Assembly (NCBI RefSeq): GCF_002836355.1
Contig: NZ_PJCA01000030.1
Location: forward strand, 62,001 to 126,000
From: Moritella sp. Urea-trap-13
GTDB lineage: Bacteria; Pseudomonadota; Gammaproteobacteria; Enterobacterales; Moritellaceae
Reading direction: 5' to 3'
DNA: 64,000 nucleotides
The notes beneath the pieces were generated by a model. The model was not told the DNA's origin and ran no database searches. It was given only the letters and a program-made list of their open reading frames with translations. Made by a program: the position numbers and the translations under genes. Shown piece by piece: positions 46,182-56,706 of this stretch. The first letter of the stretch is position 1. Each line of letters opens with the position of its first letter.

Positions 46182-46208
46182 TTTACTCTGGCTGCGCCCT
46201 GTTAAAAT
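46182..46208 (+). promoter_or_regulatory. Candidate proS promoter
   Basis: A -35-like TTTACT (46182-46187) and a -10-like TAAAAT (46203-46208), with a 15-base spacer that is shorter than ideal. The predicted start lies about 35 bases before proS. Confidence 0.3.
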
Positions 46209-46249
46209 CGCTCTCTTATATCGATTTTATTAGTAAATAAAGGAACGTT

Positions 46250-47965
46250 ATGCGCAGCAGCAACTACTTGCTTTCAACTTTGAAAGAAACTCCAAATGAC
46301 GCAGAAGTAATTAGCCACCAGCTAATGCTTCGTGCAGGTATGGTTCGTCGTCTTGCATCAGGTCTATACACTTGGTTACCGACAGGCTTACGAGTTTTAC
46401 GTAAAGTAGAAAACATCGTACGTGAAGAGATGGATAAAGCAGGTGCTGTTGAAACTCTAATGCCTATGGTTCAGCCCGCTGATTTATGGCAAGAAACAGG
46501 TCGTATCGACAAATTCGGTCCAGAGTTGTTACGTATTAACGATCGCCACAACCGTCCTTTTGTTTTAGGTCCAACGCACGAAGAAGTGATCACAGATATC
46601 GCGCGTAAAGAAATCAACAGTTACAAGCAACTGCCGTTGACGCTTTACCAGATCCAAACTAAATTCCGTGATGAAGTTCGTCCTCGTTTCGGTGTGATGC
46701 GTTCGCGTGAATTCCTGATGAAAGATGCTTATTCTTTCCATATATCAGATGAATGTCTAAACGATACGTACAACAAAATGCATACAGCATATTGCAACAT
46801 CTTCGAACGCATTGGCCTAGAATACCGTCCGGTACTAGCTGATACGGGTTCAATTGGTGGTGCTGTATCTCACGAATTCCACGTACTTGCAGAAAGCGGC
46901 GAAGACGATATCGTCTTCTCTGACGGCAGCGATTACGCAGCAAACATTGAAAAAGCAGAAGCGCTAGCACCTACTGGTGACCGTCCTGCAGCAACACAAG
47001 CATTTACAGTTGTTGCAACTCCTGATGCACACAGCATCGAAGACGTGTGCAAATTCTTAGAAGTTGACGCAACGCAAACAGTGAAAACGCTGCTTGTTGC
47101 AGCTGAAGAAGGCCAAGCACAAGGCGTTATCGCACTCGTTCTACGTGGCGATCACGTACTAAACGAAGTGAAAGCAGAAAAAATTGCTGGCGTTGCTTCG
47201 CCGTTAACATTTGCTAACGACGCACAAATCCAAGCCGCTGCAAACTGCGATGCAGGCTCTATCGGTCCTCAAGGTCTGAACTGCCCTGTTGTTGTTGATC
47301 ATTCAGCTGCACACCTAGCAGACTTTGTTTGTGGTGCTAACATTAATGGTCAGCACATTACTGGCGCTAACTGGGATCGTGATATTAGCGATTACACAGT
47401 TGCAGATATCCGTAACGTTGTTGAAGGTGAAGCGAGCCCATGTGGTAACGGTACACTTTCGATTAAACGTGGTATCGAAGTTGGTCATATCTTCCAACTT
47501 GGTACTCAATACGCAGAATCAATGGGTGCTGGCGTACTGAACATGCAAGGTAAACAGCAGACTATGACAATGGGTTGTTATGGTGTTGGTGTTTCTCGCA
47601 TCGTTGCAGCAGCAATCGAACAGAACCATGATGAAAACGGTATTATCTGGAACGAGTCAATCGCACCATACAAAGTATCTATCATCCCAATGAACATGCA
47701 CAAATCAGCAGAAGTAAAAGAAGCAGCAGAGAAAATCTACGCTGACCTTCAAGCTGCTGGCATCGAAGTATTGTTCGATGATCGTAAAGAACGTCCAGGT
47801 GTGATGTTTGCGGATTCAGAACTTATCGGTATCCCACACAACATCATCATTGGTGATCGTAGTCTGAAGAATGGTCTAGTTGACCACAAACTTCGTACGA
47901 CTGGTGATAAGACTGAGATCGCTCTTACAGACATCGTTGAGCACGTTAAAAGCCTACTAGCATAA
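46250..47965 (+). CDS. proS: Prolyl-tRNA synthetase
   Basis: A 571-residue class II aminoacyl-tRNA synthetase, close to E. coli ProS (572). Motif 2 ([19 protein letters not shown]), the YbaK-like editing insertion (about residues 230-390, with [19 protein letters not shown]), motif 3 ([13 protein letters not shown]) and the anticodon-binding domain ([10 protein letters not shown] to LLA) follow in order. AAGGA precedes ATG. It is monocistronic, between a divergent SLT gene and a strong terminator. Confidence 0.98.
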   Translation: MRSSNYLLSTLKETPNDAEVISHQLMLRAGMVRRLASGLYTWLPTGLRVLRKVENIVREEMDKAGAVETLMPMVQPADLWQETGRIDKFGPELLRINDRHNRPFVLGPTHEEVITDIARKEINSYKQLPLTLYQIQTKFRDEVRPRFGVMRSREFLMKDAYSFHISDECLNDTYNKMHTAYCNIFERIGLEYRPVLADTGSIGGAVSHEFHVLAESGEDDIVFSDGSDYAANIEKAEALAPTGDRPAATQAFTVVATPDAHSIEDVCKFLEVDATQTVKTLLVAAEEGQAQGVIALVLRGDHVLNEVKAEKIAGVASPLTFANDAQIQAAANCDAGSIGPQGLNCPVVVDHSAAHLADFVCGANINGQHITGANWDRDISDYTVADIRNVVEGEASPCGNGTLSIKRGIEVGHIFQLGTQYAESMGAGVLNMQGKQQTMTMGCYGVGVSRIVAAAIEQNHDENGIIWNESIAPYKVSIIPMNMHKSAEVKEAAEKIYADLQAAGIEVLFDDRKERPGVMFADSELIGIPHNIIIGDRSLKNGLVDHKLRTTGDKTEIALTDIVEHVKSLLA

Positions 47966-48032
47966 GCTAATACGCGATTAACTAACTTCGGTTAAGTGAC
48001 AGCAGTTAAATGACTTCTGTTAAATAAAGATC

Positions 48033-48058
48033 AAAGCCAAGCATCTGCTTGGCTTTTT
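48033..48058 (+). terminator. Terminator after proS
   Basis: AAAGCCAAGC pairs with GCTTGGCTTT across a four-base loop, followed by Ts. Confidence 0.9.
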
Positions 48059-48229
48059 CATATCTGGTGGTTTGTTCGTTAAACACATTTCGAGCTAATA
48101 ATAAAGATAGTGTGTTTTATGTCGATACAATAAAGCTAAGCATTGCAAATAACTCGATAAGTATCAATACATTGATGTCTTAAAGAGTTTAAACTTATCC
48201 TTTCAATTTACAGTCAAAGGTCATCAAAC

Positions 48230-48625
48230 ATGCAACGGGTTTTCACTCACTTATTCATACTTTTAAGTCTATTATCTTTCAATGCTTGGGCAAATGACGG
48301 CGTCTTAAAACGCGCTTATAATACGCAACAAAGTGATGTGCAAGTTAAAGGCTCTGGAAAAGTCACCCGTATACTTGCCGATGATAATAAAGGCTCTCGC
48401 CATCAGAAATTCTTGTTACAGCTGAAAAGCCGTCAGACTATATTAATCGCTCATAATATTGATTTAGCACCACGCATTAAGAATCTGAAAGTTGGTGATA
48501 CCGTGCAGTTTTACGGTGAATACGAGTGGAATAGCAAAGGTGGGGTTATTCACTGGACCCATAAAGACCCCGGTAATCATCATCAGCACGGCTGGTTGAA
48601 ACATGCTGGTCGGATTTATAACTGA
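48230..48625 (+). CDS. DUF3465 secreted protein
   Basis: A 131-residue exported protein: signal peptide to ..NAWA, then an OB-fold-like region (VQVKGSGKVTRILADDNKG, HQKFLLQL, LKVGDTVQFYGEYEWNSKGG) and the conserved ending IHWTHKDPGNHHQHGWLKHAG. The end motif marks DUF3465, a family of unknown function. The histidine-rich end might bind metal. It is monocistronic. Confidence 0.88.
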   Translation: MQRVFTHLFILLSLLSFNAWANDGVLKRAYNTQQSDVQVKGSGKVTRILADDNKGSRHQKFLLQLKSRQTILIAHNIDLAPRIKNLKVGDTVQFYGEYEWNSKGGVIHWTHKDPGNHHQHGWLKHAGRIYN

Positions 48626-48758
48626 TTAACCTTTAATCCCTCAAACTCCCCCCTACTCCACAGTATTAATTTGGCGAAGCCGCTACTATTTAACAATAAT
48701 TAAGAGATAGCACAGCATCTTTGATTAAACAGGGCTTTATCACTGGGTTTGGAGGTTT

Positions 48759-49898
48759 ATGACTGGGACTAAACAAGGATTGTTATTAACTGGCGGTGGC
48801 GCGAGAGCGGCCTATCAAGTCGGTGCGTTAAAAGCTATAGCGGAATTCTATCCGCGTAATCATGGTACCCCGTTTAAGATCATCGCTGGTACATCAGCTG
48901 GCGCAATCAACAGTTGCGCCATAGCTTGCTACGCCAGTTGCTTCAGGTTAGGAGTGAAAAAGCTCGAGTATATCTGGAATAACTTCCACGCCAACCAAGT
49001 ATTTCACTGTAGTTTTAATGAAATATCAAGGCACTTGCTGCTGACGTTTTTATCCAAGTTTCAATCGCCGCACATGGCCCGTCAACCGGTATCGCTGTTT
49101 AACAACAAACCCTTACATCACCTACTCGATCGATATTTGGATATGCGCCGCATCGACATCAACATTCAACGCCAACATCTGGATGCTATTTCGATCACCG
49201 CGTCCGATTATAACAACGGTGATTCCATTAGTTTTTTTCAAGGCAATCCACAGCTACAAGAATGGCAACGCGCCCGCCGTAGTGGTCGTCGTACACGCTT
49301 ACACCCTAGTCATTTGTTAGCCTCATCGGCGATCCCGTTAGTCTTTCCTTGTACCCAGATTGGTCAAGATTTTTACGGTGACGGATCGGTGCATCAGTTA
49401 TCACCACTGAGCCCAGCTATCCACCTTGGCGCAGAGAAGCTATTAGTCATAGGGGCTGAACAACCACCACAGATACTCAAGCCCGGTGAAGTACGTCAAA
49501 CCCCATCCGGCGCTGACATTGCCGGACACCTACTTGATACTATTTTTACCGACACCTTAAACTCCGACATCGAACGTTTAACTCGCATCAATGATACGCT
49601 GGCATTAACACCTGATTTGCAGCAAGCATCACTACAATCATCGTTAAAAATGAAACAAATCGGTTTATTCCGTTTAGCCAATGAGCATGATATTAATGCC
49701 ATTGCCGATAAATATTTTCACGATCTGCCGATCACCATCCGCACCCTATTACATACGATCGGCGTTCATCAAGGCAGTAATTCTTCCATCACCTCTTATT
49801 TGATGTTTGAACAAAACTATACCCGCGAGTTAATTAACTTAGGCTATCAAGATGTGTTAAAACAAGAGCAGGAGTTAAGAATATTTTTAAATATATAA
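48759..49898 (+). CDS. Patatin-like phospholipase
   Basis: A 379-residue serine acyl hydrolase. The oxyanion motif is LTGGGARAAYQVGAL, the nucleophile serine lies in GTSAGAIN (G-x-S-x-G) and the dyad aspartate in YGDGSVHQL. There is no signal peptide, so it is probably cytosolic or membrane-associated. GGAGG precedes ATG. Its stop is one base from the stop of the convergent antiporter gene. The substrate is unknown. Confidence 0.92.
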   Translation: MTGTKQGLLLTGGGARAAYQVGALKAIAEFYPRNHGTPFKIIAGTSAGAINSCAIACYASCFRLGVKKLEYIWNNFHANQVFHCSFNEISRHLLLTFLSKFQSPHMARQPVSLFNNKPLHHLLDRYLDMRRIDINIQRQHLDAISITASDYNNGDSISFFQGNPQLQEWQRARRSGRRTRLHPSHLLASSAIPLVFPCTQIGQDFYGDGSVHQLSPLSPAIHLGAEKLLVIGAEQPPQILKPGEVRQTPSGADIAGHLLDTIFTDTLNSDIERLTRINDTLALTPDLQQASLQSSLKMKQIGLFRLANEHDINAIADKYFHDLPITIRTLLHTIGVHQGSNSSITSYLMFEQNYTRELINLGYQDVLKQEQELRIFLNI

Positions 49899-49899
49899 G

Positions 49900-51864
49900 C
49901 TAACCAGCCCAGCCTCCTAACAAGCAATGTTCCGCCCTTTTTATATAACGGGAAGGCCCACAAAGCAGCACTACATCACCCACTTCAAAGATAAAATCTT
50001 GATGAACACGAGTAAGCTCAACTCCTTGCCGGCGTACTGCGCGGTAACTGACTTCTTTTAGTTTTACTTCTGCCACGGTTCTACCAATTGCGTAAGCGCC
50101 AAATTCAAGCCGGATCGCATGTAGCCGCTCCAGCATTTCGTTTTCTTCAAAAGACACGTTACTTTCACCACCAAAATAAAAGCCATGTAAATGGTTATAC
50201 TGACCTTGACGTTCGTGTTGTAAGCGCTTCAAAATACGCTTAATCGGCACCCCAGATATAGCCAATACATGCGATACCATCATCAAGCTGCCTTCTAGCG
50301 ATTCCGGCACCACGTCTGTCGCGCCCGCATCATGCAACCGCTGCATATTCGAATCATCAGTGGTACGCACTAATACTTTGGCGTCGGTTAAAGGCTTGAC
50401 GATCTTTAATAGCTCGATGGCTTTCTCGGTATCTTTGAAGGTAATAATAATCGACTTAGCTTTCTCGACCCCTAACATCATTTGAATTTCGCGGCGACTG
50501 GCATCGCCAAACTCAATTTTTTCACCACCATTTAAGGCTTCTTGCACACGCACTGGATCACGATCGATAACCGTATAAGGAATGCCTTCAATTTTTAAGA
50601 AGCGAGCGATAGTTTGGCCGCCGCGACCATAACCACAAACTATCACATGGTCAATGTATTGCCCTGGTAGGGGCGGGGACAGTCCGCTTTTCGATATTGG
50701 TTTAGACTGAAACAATAACCGCCGAACAACTTCCTCATGGCAATTGATTAACCAAGGTGTCATTGCCATGCTCACCACCCCGACACCGACAAGGGTCGAG
50801 ATTAGCGGCAGAGGCAATAACTCTAACTTGCCAGCAAGCGCCAACAATACAAAACCAAACTCACCCATTTGCGCTAAGACTAAGCCAGTACTAAGGGCAT
50901 TACTGCTACTCTCACCAAGCAGTTTCGCTAATACAAACACTAACGCAATTTTACTCAACATCATCACCGCGAGTACGATGAGCAACCGCGGCCAATCTGC
51001 CAGCAAGCTAGGTAAGTTAAGTAACATGCCGATAGTAATAAAGAACAGCCCCATTAATACATCACGAAACGGCCGGATATCAGCTTCGAGTTGATGTCGA
51101 TAAGGCCCCTCACCTAACATCATACCCGCTAAAAATGCCCCCAAAGCCATCGACAACCCTAACCAATGGGTCATCAACCCGGCAATTAATGCCACTAATA
51201 ATGTCGACATCACAAACAACTCATCCGAACGAGTTAATGCTATTTCTTTAAATACCGTCGGTAAGATCCAACGCCCTATCGACAGGATCAGGAATACTGC
51301 CAACAAGCCCTTAACCAATGCCCAGCCCATTTGTTCCGCTATCAGCATGACGTCACCACTTTGCTGCGCCAGCAAGGGGATCATGATAAGGAAAGGCACA
51401 ACGGCTATATCTTGGAATAACAACACACTGATCGACAATTTAGACATGCGGGTATTAAGTAGTTTCGATTCTGCCAATTGCTTGATCACGATCGCCGTCG
51501 ATGACATTAACATCGCCGAGGCAACTACAAATGCTTGTGACCAATACAATGACGCGAATATGCCCAGCGCAGTAAAGAGTAAACCAACACTCATCACCTG
51601 CCCGCCACCAAGGCCTAATACCAGATGCCGCATCGACAATAAGCGTGGCAGTGAGAACTCTAACCCTAAGGAAAACATCAGGAAAACCACGCCCAACTCA
51701 GCAAACAATTCAATATCCGCTTGTTCGACAATCAATTGAAAACCATAAGGCCCAGCAATCACCCCCGTCGCAAGATAAGCGAGGATTGGCGGTAGATGAA
51801 AACGCTGAAATAACGCAACCAGAGCCACCGCGATAGAAAGTAATAGAATGATATCAATAAACAA
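49900..51864 (-). CDS. CPA2-family cation:proton antiporter with RCK domain (Kef/YbaL type)
   Basis: A 654-residue protein with about 12 transmembrane helices of the Na+/H+-exchanger fold (residues 1-385). A TrkA-N/RCK nucleotide-binding domain (about 410-530, CGYGRGGQTIARFL) and a TrkA-C domain (about 570-650, RTVAEVKLKEVSYRAV) follow. It resembles glutathione-gated KefB/KefC and YbaL potassium efflux systems. No KefF/KefG ancillary gene is beside it. The start is TTG at 51862-51864 with GAGG seven bases upstream. Confidence 0.92.
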   Translation of the reverse strand: MFIDIILLLSIAVALVALFQRFHLPPILAYLATGVIAGPYGFQLIVEQADIELFAELGVVFLMFSLGLEFSLPRLLSMRHLVLGLGGGQVMSVGLLFTALGIFASLYWSQAFVVASAMLMSSTAIVIKQLAESKLLNTRMSKLSISVLLFQDIAVVPFLIMIPLLAQQSGDVMLIAEQMGWALVKGLLAVFLILSIGRWILPTVFKEIALTRSDELFVMSTLLVALIAGLMTHWLGLSMALGAFLAGMMLGEGPYRHQLEADIRPFRDVLMGLFFITIGMLLNLPSLLADWPRLLIVLAVMMLSKIALVFVLAKLLGESSSNALSTGLVLAQMGEFGFVLLALAGKLELLPLPLISTLVGVGVVSMAMTPWLINCHEEVVRRLLFQSKPISKSGLSPPLPGQYIDHVIVCGYGRGGQTIARFLKIEGIPYTVIDRDPVRVQEALNGGEKIEFGDASRREIQMMLGVEKAKSIIITFKDTEKAIELLKIVKPLTDAKVLVRTTDDSNMQRLHDAGATDVVPESLEGSLMMVSHVLAISGVPIKRILKRLQHERQGQYNHLHGFYFGGESNVSFEENEMLERLHAIRLEFGAYAIGRTVAEVKLKEVSYRAVRRQGVELTRVHQDFIFEVGDVVLLCGPSRYIKRAEHCLLGGWAG

Positions 51865-52089
51865 ATTATTACCTCCCCTGCAGCTAAATAGACGTTATCA
51901 ATACAGTAACCAAGGATCATAAAAACAATGTCACTAAAGAATATGTACTAGGCGGTGATTTAACAAGTTCACCCGAGGATCAATAAAAAGATCATCGTTA
52001 ATTTAACTGTGCATTTATATACAAATGGTACGCAATATGCATATTTTATAATTACACTCAATACTGTAATTTTTTTGACAGAGGTAAAA

Positions 52090-52965
52090 ATGGATAACTT
52101 GAGCATCATCAATACCCCGAAAATACATACAAATTATGTATTTACTGCGCCCAAACGGCAGCAGAAATTGACACCTGCACAAACCATTGCTACCTTGAAA
52201 AAGTTACAGACCTGTCTAGATGTCAATTCTTTGTTATCTAACTTTGCCGCTATAGCGGCACAACATGTCCGCTTTACCGGTTTAAGCTTTACTGACGCGA
52301 CTAACAATATCCAATTAGAGACCGATTGCACGGCTGTTTTTCAACAAAACTACCATTTAACGACAATGGGTAAAGATCTAGGGTCTTTGTTATATAGCTC
52401 GGTAAAACCATTAAAGATTAATGAACTAAGTATATTAAAAGAGTTACATCAACTACTAGAAACCAACCTCATGCATGCTTTGATGTTACAAGAAATGCAA
52501 ATTCGGATCATGAAAGATCATTTAACTGGTTTAGATAATCGCGCTAGTTTTGATGAAAACATTCTGCGTTCTTACAGTCTGTGCCAACGTCATAAATCCA
52601 ACATGGCTTTGTTGATTACTGACTTAAATGACTTCAAACGTATCAATGATACTTATGGTCATCAGTTTGGTGATCGCATCTTGAAACATTATGCGCGTCT
52701 ATTACAGCGTAGTATTCGTAATAGTGATGTAGCGTTTAGACTAGGCGGTGATGAATTTGCCATTATCTTGCAACCTGCATCATCGCAGTCAACAAATTTA
52801 GTCATCGAACGAATTTATAGTGCAATTCAAAATGACGAGTTACTTAGCGAGTTTAATATTACCTCAGCGATTGGTTCTGCAATGTGGCGAGCTGGTGAAA
52901 CAATAGATAGTTTATTCAAACTTGCTGATGAAGACCTGTATAACAGTAAACTTAATATCAAATAA
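52090..52965 (+). CDS. Soluble GGDEF diguanylate cyclase
   Basis: A 291-residue cytosolic protein with an N-terminal region of about 125 residues, GAF-like in appearance, and a GGDEF domain (about 130-290). The signature RLGGDEFAIIL and the substrate loop LNDFKRINDTYGHQFGD are intact, so GTP cyclisation to c-di-GMP is expected. I see no RxxD inhibitory site before GGDEF. I chose ATG at 52090 with GAGGT upstream rather than the ATG at 52009. Confidence 0.9.
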   Translation: MDNLSIINTPKIHTNYVFTAPKRQQKLTPAQTIATLKKLQTCLDVNSLLSNFAAIAAQHVRFTGLSFTDATNNIQLETDCTAVFQQNYHLTTMGKDLGSLLYSSVKPLKINELSILKELHQLLETNLMHALMLQEMQIRIMKDHLTGLDNRASFDENILRSYSLCQRHKSNMALLITDLNDFKRINDTYGHQFGDRILKHYARLLQRSIRNSDVAFRLGGDEFAIILQPASSQSTNLVIERIYSAIQNDELLSEFNITSAIGSAMWRAGETIDSLFKLADEDLYNSKLNIK

Positions 52966-52966
52966 A

Positions 52967-53000
52967 AAAAGCTCACCAAATCAAATTTGATGAGCTTCAT
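52967..53000. terminator. Bidirectional terminator between the GGDEF gene and zntA
   Basis: AAGCTCA and CAAAT on the left pair with ATTTG and TGAGCTT on the right, with flanking A and modest T tracts, between convergent genes. Confidence 0.75.
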
Positions 53001-53033
53001 TGAGTATAGAACAGCTTCCCGTCGCATCGAGTG

Positions 53034-55379
53034 TTATTTACGTAATAGCCTTAATGCATTTGCTGTTACCAATGCTGTCGCACCTGAATCAGCTAAAATA
53101 GCCACCCACAGTCCGGTAAATCCTAATAAGGTTGTCACCAAGAACACTGCTTTAAGTCCAACCGCCAAAGTAATATTCTGCTTAATATTGGTTAATGTCG
53201 CCTGACCTAATTCCACCATTTGTGGTAATTCAACTAAACGATTATGCATCAAGGCAACATCTGCCGCTTCTAGCGCCACATCCGTGCCACCACCCATCGC
53301 AATACCTAAACTCGCACTTTTCATTGCTGGTGCATCGTTAATACCATCACCGACCATCGCCGTATCTTTATCTTGGCTCAGCTCAGCAACAATGCGTGAT
53401 TTGTCTTCTGGTAGTAATTCAGCACGATATTCCATGCCTAACGAATCAGCAATCACTTTGGCTGTGCGACGGTTATCACCGGTTAACATCACGGTAGTAA
53501 TACCCAGTTGTTGCAACTCTTCAATCGCTTGGCGAGCATCTTCACGGATACTGTCTGCCAATGCAACCAAACCTATCACTTGCTCATCTTGCAGCACTAC
53601 AACGGTGGTATTACCGCCATTTTCAAGTTCTTCGATAGCCGTTTTGACATGGGCTAACTCTGCAAGTTGCGTAGTCATGTGATGCGGTGCCAGCAGTTTA
53701 ATTAATTGTGTTTCACCCGCGTTTTGCACTTCACCTTGCACACCTAAACCTGCCAATGTTTGATCATTGCTAACCGTTAATAAAGCCACTGACTTACGCT
53801 CAGCATGGGCTAAAATAGCCGTTGCTAATGGATGATTTGAGGTTTGTTCAATACTCGCCGCAAGTTGTAATACTTTGTCTTCATCGTCAATAAAGCTAAC
53901 AACACTTGTTACTGCTGGGACACCTTGGGTTAAGGTACCGGTTTTATCAAAGGCGATTTGTTGGATACGACCAATCTGCTCAAGGGCCGCGCCACCTTTA
54001 ACTAATACACCACGTTTACTTGCTGCTGATAATGCCGATGTTACTGCTGCTGGCGTTGAAATAACTAACGCACAAGGACAAGCAATAAGCAGCAGTGTTA
54101 AACCTTTATAAACCCACTCAGTCCAATCGCCGCTAAACAATAGTGGTGGCACTACCACCACAGCCAAGGCTAACAGCATCATTGCCGGTGTATACCAACG
54201 GCTGAACCCATCCAAGAAACGTTCAATTGGTGCTTTGTGTTCTTCTGCTTCTTCAATTAAATGTAGGATACGGTCAATGGCATTGTTACCCGGTTCTGAT
54301 ACCACCCGTAATTGTGCAAGACGGTTCACCGCCAGACTACCAGCCATGACAATATCTTCAGCTTGGTGTTCAACAGGCACTGATTCACCGGTTAATGCAC
54401 TTTCATCAAAACTAATACCAGACGCTAATAGTGCACCATCAGCAGGTAATCGATCACCGGGTTTAATTTCGATAATATCACCGAGTTGTAAATCGCTTGC
54501 AGCAACGGCTACCCGCTTGTCACCAACGATTGTGGTAGCTTCTTCTGGCACTAACGACATTAACGATTTAACGCCTTTACGCGCCTTACCTGCAGCATAT
54601 GATTCGAGTTTTTCACCGATCATGAATAACACTAATACCATCGCCGATTCTGCAGTTTCCCCTAAGACAAGGGCACCAACAGTCGCAACAGACATCAATG
54701 TTTCGATGGCAAATGGGGTACCAGAACGGGCGAGTTTAATCGAGCGATTAATAACAGGGATAACACCAAATACACTTGCAAAAGTAAATAACCACTGACT
54801 AGCATCACTGTTAAATTGCGTCAAAATAGCCGCAATAACAATAGCGCTAACTAAAGTGATAGCATGCCAATGTTCACGCAGGTGTTGCCTGAACGACGTG
54901 TCGTCTTCAATATTTTTAGACTTTTTACCGACTTCTTGTAACTTGAATCCAGCATTAACAACGGCGTCATTTATTTGCACTTTAATGCTATCAACGGCAG
55001 TGCTGTTGCTGTCTTTGTCGATATCGACCAGTAGTTTTTCGGTAGCGAATGCCACACGGCATTGCTTGACTTGAGATATGGCTTGAACGGCTTTTTCTAC
55101 TTTACGAGCACAACTTGGGCAATCCATACCATTAACTAACCAAGATATACGGGCTGTTAAACGACTGGACTCGGGTTCCTCATCATCTGGAACAACCTCA
55201 TTTGATTCTGTGTGCGCGCAGCAAGAGTCGTGGCGACTGCTATTATTGGTTGCTTGATGTTCATCGGTATGTTGATGCTCGTGGACGTGGGTTTTACTAT
55301 GATCACTTCCACAACATCCTTGATTTGATTTTACTGCGGTTGGTGCTGTTTTGGTTGCAGTGCTGCCTTTACATGACAT
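53034..55379 (-). CDS. zntA: Zn/Cd/Pb-exporting P1B-type ATPase
   Basis: A 781-residue ZntA-type ATPase. A His/Cys-rich N-terminal leader (GCCGSDHSKTHVHEHQH and SCCAHTES) precedes one HMA domain with the metal motif GMDCPSCARKV. The transport site CPCALVIS, phosphorylation motif DKTGTLTQG, SNHPLA and GDGINDAPAMK are intact. C-terminal ADSGATALVTANALRLL matches ZntA. It pumps Zn, Cd and Pb out of the cytoplasm. GAGGA precedes ATG. It has its own promoter region behind a terminator, near an SmtB-type regulator gene. Confidence 0.95.
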   Translation of the reverse strand: MSCKGSTATKTAPTAVKSNQGCCGSDHSKTHVHEHQHTDEHQATNNSSRHDSCCAHTESNEVVPDDEEPESSRLTARISWLVNGMDCPSCARKVEKAVQAISQVKQCRVAFATEKLLVDIDKDSNSTAVDSIKVQINDAVVNAGFKLQEVGKKSKNIEDDTSFRQHLREHWHAITLVSAIVIAAILTQFNSDASQWLFTFASVFGVIPVINRSIKLARSGTPFAIETLMSVATVGALVLGETAESAMVLVLFMIGEKLESYAAGKARKGVKSLMSLVPEEATTIVGDKRVAVAASDLQLGDIIEIKPGDRLPADGALLASGISFDESALTGESVPVEHQAEDIVMAGSLAVNRLAQLRVVSEPGNNAIDRILHLIEEAEEHKAPIERFLDGFSRWYTPAMMLLALAVVVVPPLLFSGDWTEWVYKGLTLLLIACPCALVISTPAAVTSALSAASKRGVLVKGGAALEQIGRIQQIAFDKTGTLTQGVPAVTSVVSFIDDEDKVLQLAASIEQTSNHPLATAILAHAERKSVALLTVSNDQTLAGLGVQGEVQNAGETQLIKLLAPHHMTTQLAELAHVKTAIEELENGGNTTVVVLQDEQVIGLVALADSIREDARQAIEELQQLGITTVMLTGDNRRTAKVIADSLGMEYRAELLPEDKSRIVAELSQDKDTAMVGDGINDAPAMKSASLGIAMGGGTDVALEAADVALMHNRLVELPQMVELGQATLTNIKQNITLAVGLKAVFLVTTLLGFTGLWVAILADSGATALVTANALRLLRK

Positions 55380-55451
55380 ATGTATATCCTCGTAAATAGA
55401 ATTAATGTTAATGATGAATAACAGTTAATGCGTTCAAGCTAGTTAACTTAC

Positions 55452-55471
55452 ATATAAATATATATTCATAT
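55452..55471. promoter_or_regulatory. Candidate SmtB/ArsR operator upstream of zntA
   Basis: A 20-base palindrome with one mismatched pair (ATATAAATATATATTCATAT on the plus strand), about 75 bases upstream of zntA. Its AT-rich TGAA/TTCA-like form resembles SmtB/ZiaR sites. Regulation by the nearby ArsR-family protein is inference. Confidence 0.4.
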
Positions 55472-55493
55472 TAACTTTCATTCAAGTGTATTT

Positions 55494-55542
55494 ACAAAAA
55501 AAAGCTAATTCAGTCGTGATCGTTAACGAATGAATTAGCTTT
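55494..55542 (-). terminator. Terminator between the HD-hydrolase gene and zntA
   Basis: AAAGCTAATTCA (55501-55512) pairs with TGAATTAGCTTT (55531-55542); on the minus strand the stem is followed by eight Ts. It separates zntA from the regulator-HD unit. Confidence 0.85.
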
Positions 55543-55579
55543 GATGTAGTTACTAATGATATTTATGGCATTAAGCGTG

Positions 55580-56206
55580 CTATTTAGATGTCAGTAATTC
55601 CGACTGCAGTTGTGCTAAAAAGTCACGCATATAAACACTGCGTCGCTGTGCTTCAGCCTTCGCACCTTGTGTTTGCATGCTATCACCCAGCGTTAATAAC
55701 TTGGTAAAGAAGTGGTCTAAGGTATAAAGACTATCATCGGGTTCGCGCTCAACACACAAGGGATCAATACTGCTATATAACTGACGATTCAATTTACCGC
55801 CAACTAAAATACAACGGGCAATACCAATCGCGCCTAATGCATCCATACGATCGGCGTCTTGTAGTATTTTCGCTTCTAATGTTTCGGGGGTAATATTAGC
55901 GCTAAAACTGTGGGCAACAATCGCGTGATGTATCGCACTGTGGTACTGCTCGGGATAGTCAATTTGTTGTAAGAATTCAACAGCGCGATCGGCGGCTAAC
56001 AATGAGGCTTGCTTACGTTGCGGATGATCTTTAGCAACAGCAACACAATCATGCAACCAAGCTGCAGGTTCTAAAATCGCCAGCTCAGCACCTTCGCTAT
56101 CTGCAAGTTGTCTGGCGGTGGCAACAACACGTTCAATATGGTCAATATCATGGGCGCGGTCATCACTACCCAACTGCGTTAAAAATTCAATAAACAGCTT
56201 TCGCAT
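55580..56206 (-). CDS. HD-domain phosphohydrolase (YedJ-like)
   Basis: A 208-residue HD-superfamily hydrolase: HDIDHIERV, the HD pair in AAWLHDCV, and the distal aspartate in LQDADRMDALGAIGIARC. It resembles E. coli YedJ in length and motif spacing. The substrate is unknown, perhaps a nucleotide. It follows the ArsR-like gene after 51 bases on the same strand, so the two may form an operon; a link to zinc is not shown. Confidence 0.9.
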   Translation of the reverse strand: MRKLFIEFLTQLGSDDRAHDIDHIERVVATARQLADSEGAELAILEPAAWLHDCVAVAKDHPQRKQASLLAADRAVEFLQQIDYPEQYHSAIHHAIVAHSFSANITPETLEAKILQDADRMDALGAIGIARCILVGGKLNRQLYSSIDPLCVEREPDDSLYTLDHFFTKLLTLGDSMQTQGAKAEAQRRSVYMRDFLAQLQSELLTSK

Positions 56207-56257
56207 GACACTCTCTTTAAAATGGATTTTTAATATTTTAGATTAACCATCATGTCA

Positions 56258-56602
56258 TTAATGCTCGTTTACATGACAAGCGAGATCGTGAACCACATGA
56301 CGAATATGGTGATCATCCAGCCGATAGAGTATTTGTTTACCCTGACGCTCTGAGCGCAAAATACGCGCTTCACGTAAATGACGCAGATGATGACTGGTTA
56401 ATGATTGTGACATACCAGATACCGCTGACAATTCAGAGACAGCAACAGGCCCAGCCATACAGGCAAGTACTAAGCGGATACGCCCTTCATCGCCTAACAA
56501 ATGAAAGAGATGCGCGAGAGAAGCAATATGTTGATCATCTAATACAGGTAACTCGGCGCTACATTGTGGTTCAGGACAACATTGAGGTTCTAATTTTGGC
56601 AT
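56258..56602 (-). CDS. Zinc-sensing ArsR/SmtB-family repressor
   Basis: A 114-residue winged-helix regulator. The DNA-reading helix is in AVSGMSQSLTSHHLRHLREA, with the wing RSERQGKQILYRL. The C-terminus carries a complete alpha-5 zinc site: Asp97, His99, His110 and Glu113 fit D-x-H-x10-H-x2-E. An N-terminal CCPEPQC adds cysteines like those of ZiaR/CadC. It should release DNA when zinc is in excess, and zntA is the obvious target. The target is inferred from proximity. Confidence 0.9.
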   Translation of the reverse strand: MPKLEPQCCPEPQCSAELPVLDDQHIASLAHLFHLLGDEGRIRLVLACMAGPVAVSELSAVSGMSQSLTSHHLRHLREARILRSERQGKQILYRLDDHHIRHVVHDLACHVNEH

Positions 56603-56706
56603 TCTGGTCCGCTAAGATAAAAATGGATGAAAGGAAAGTGTAACACTTAAGGTCATAGGGGCAATAGCCGTAATGTTTTCGACGTAAAATAACAGCAAGC
56701 CTGACA

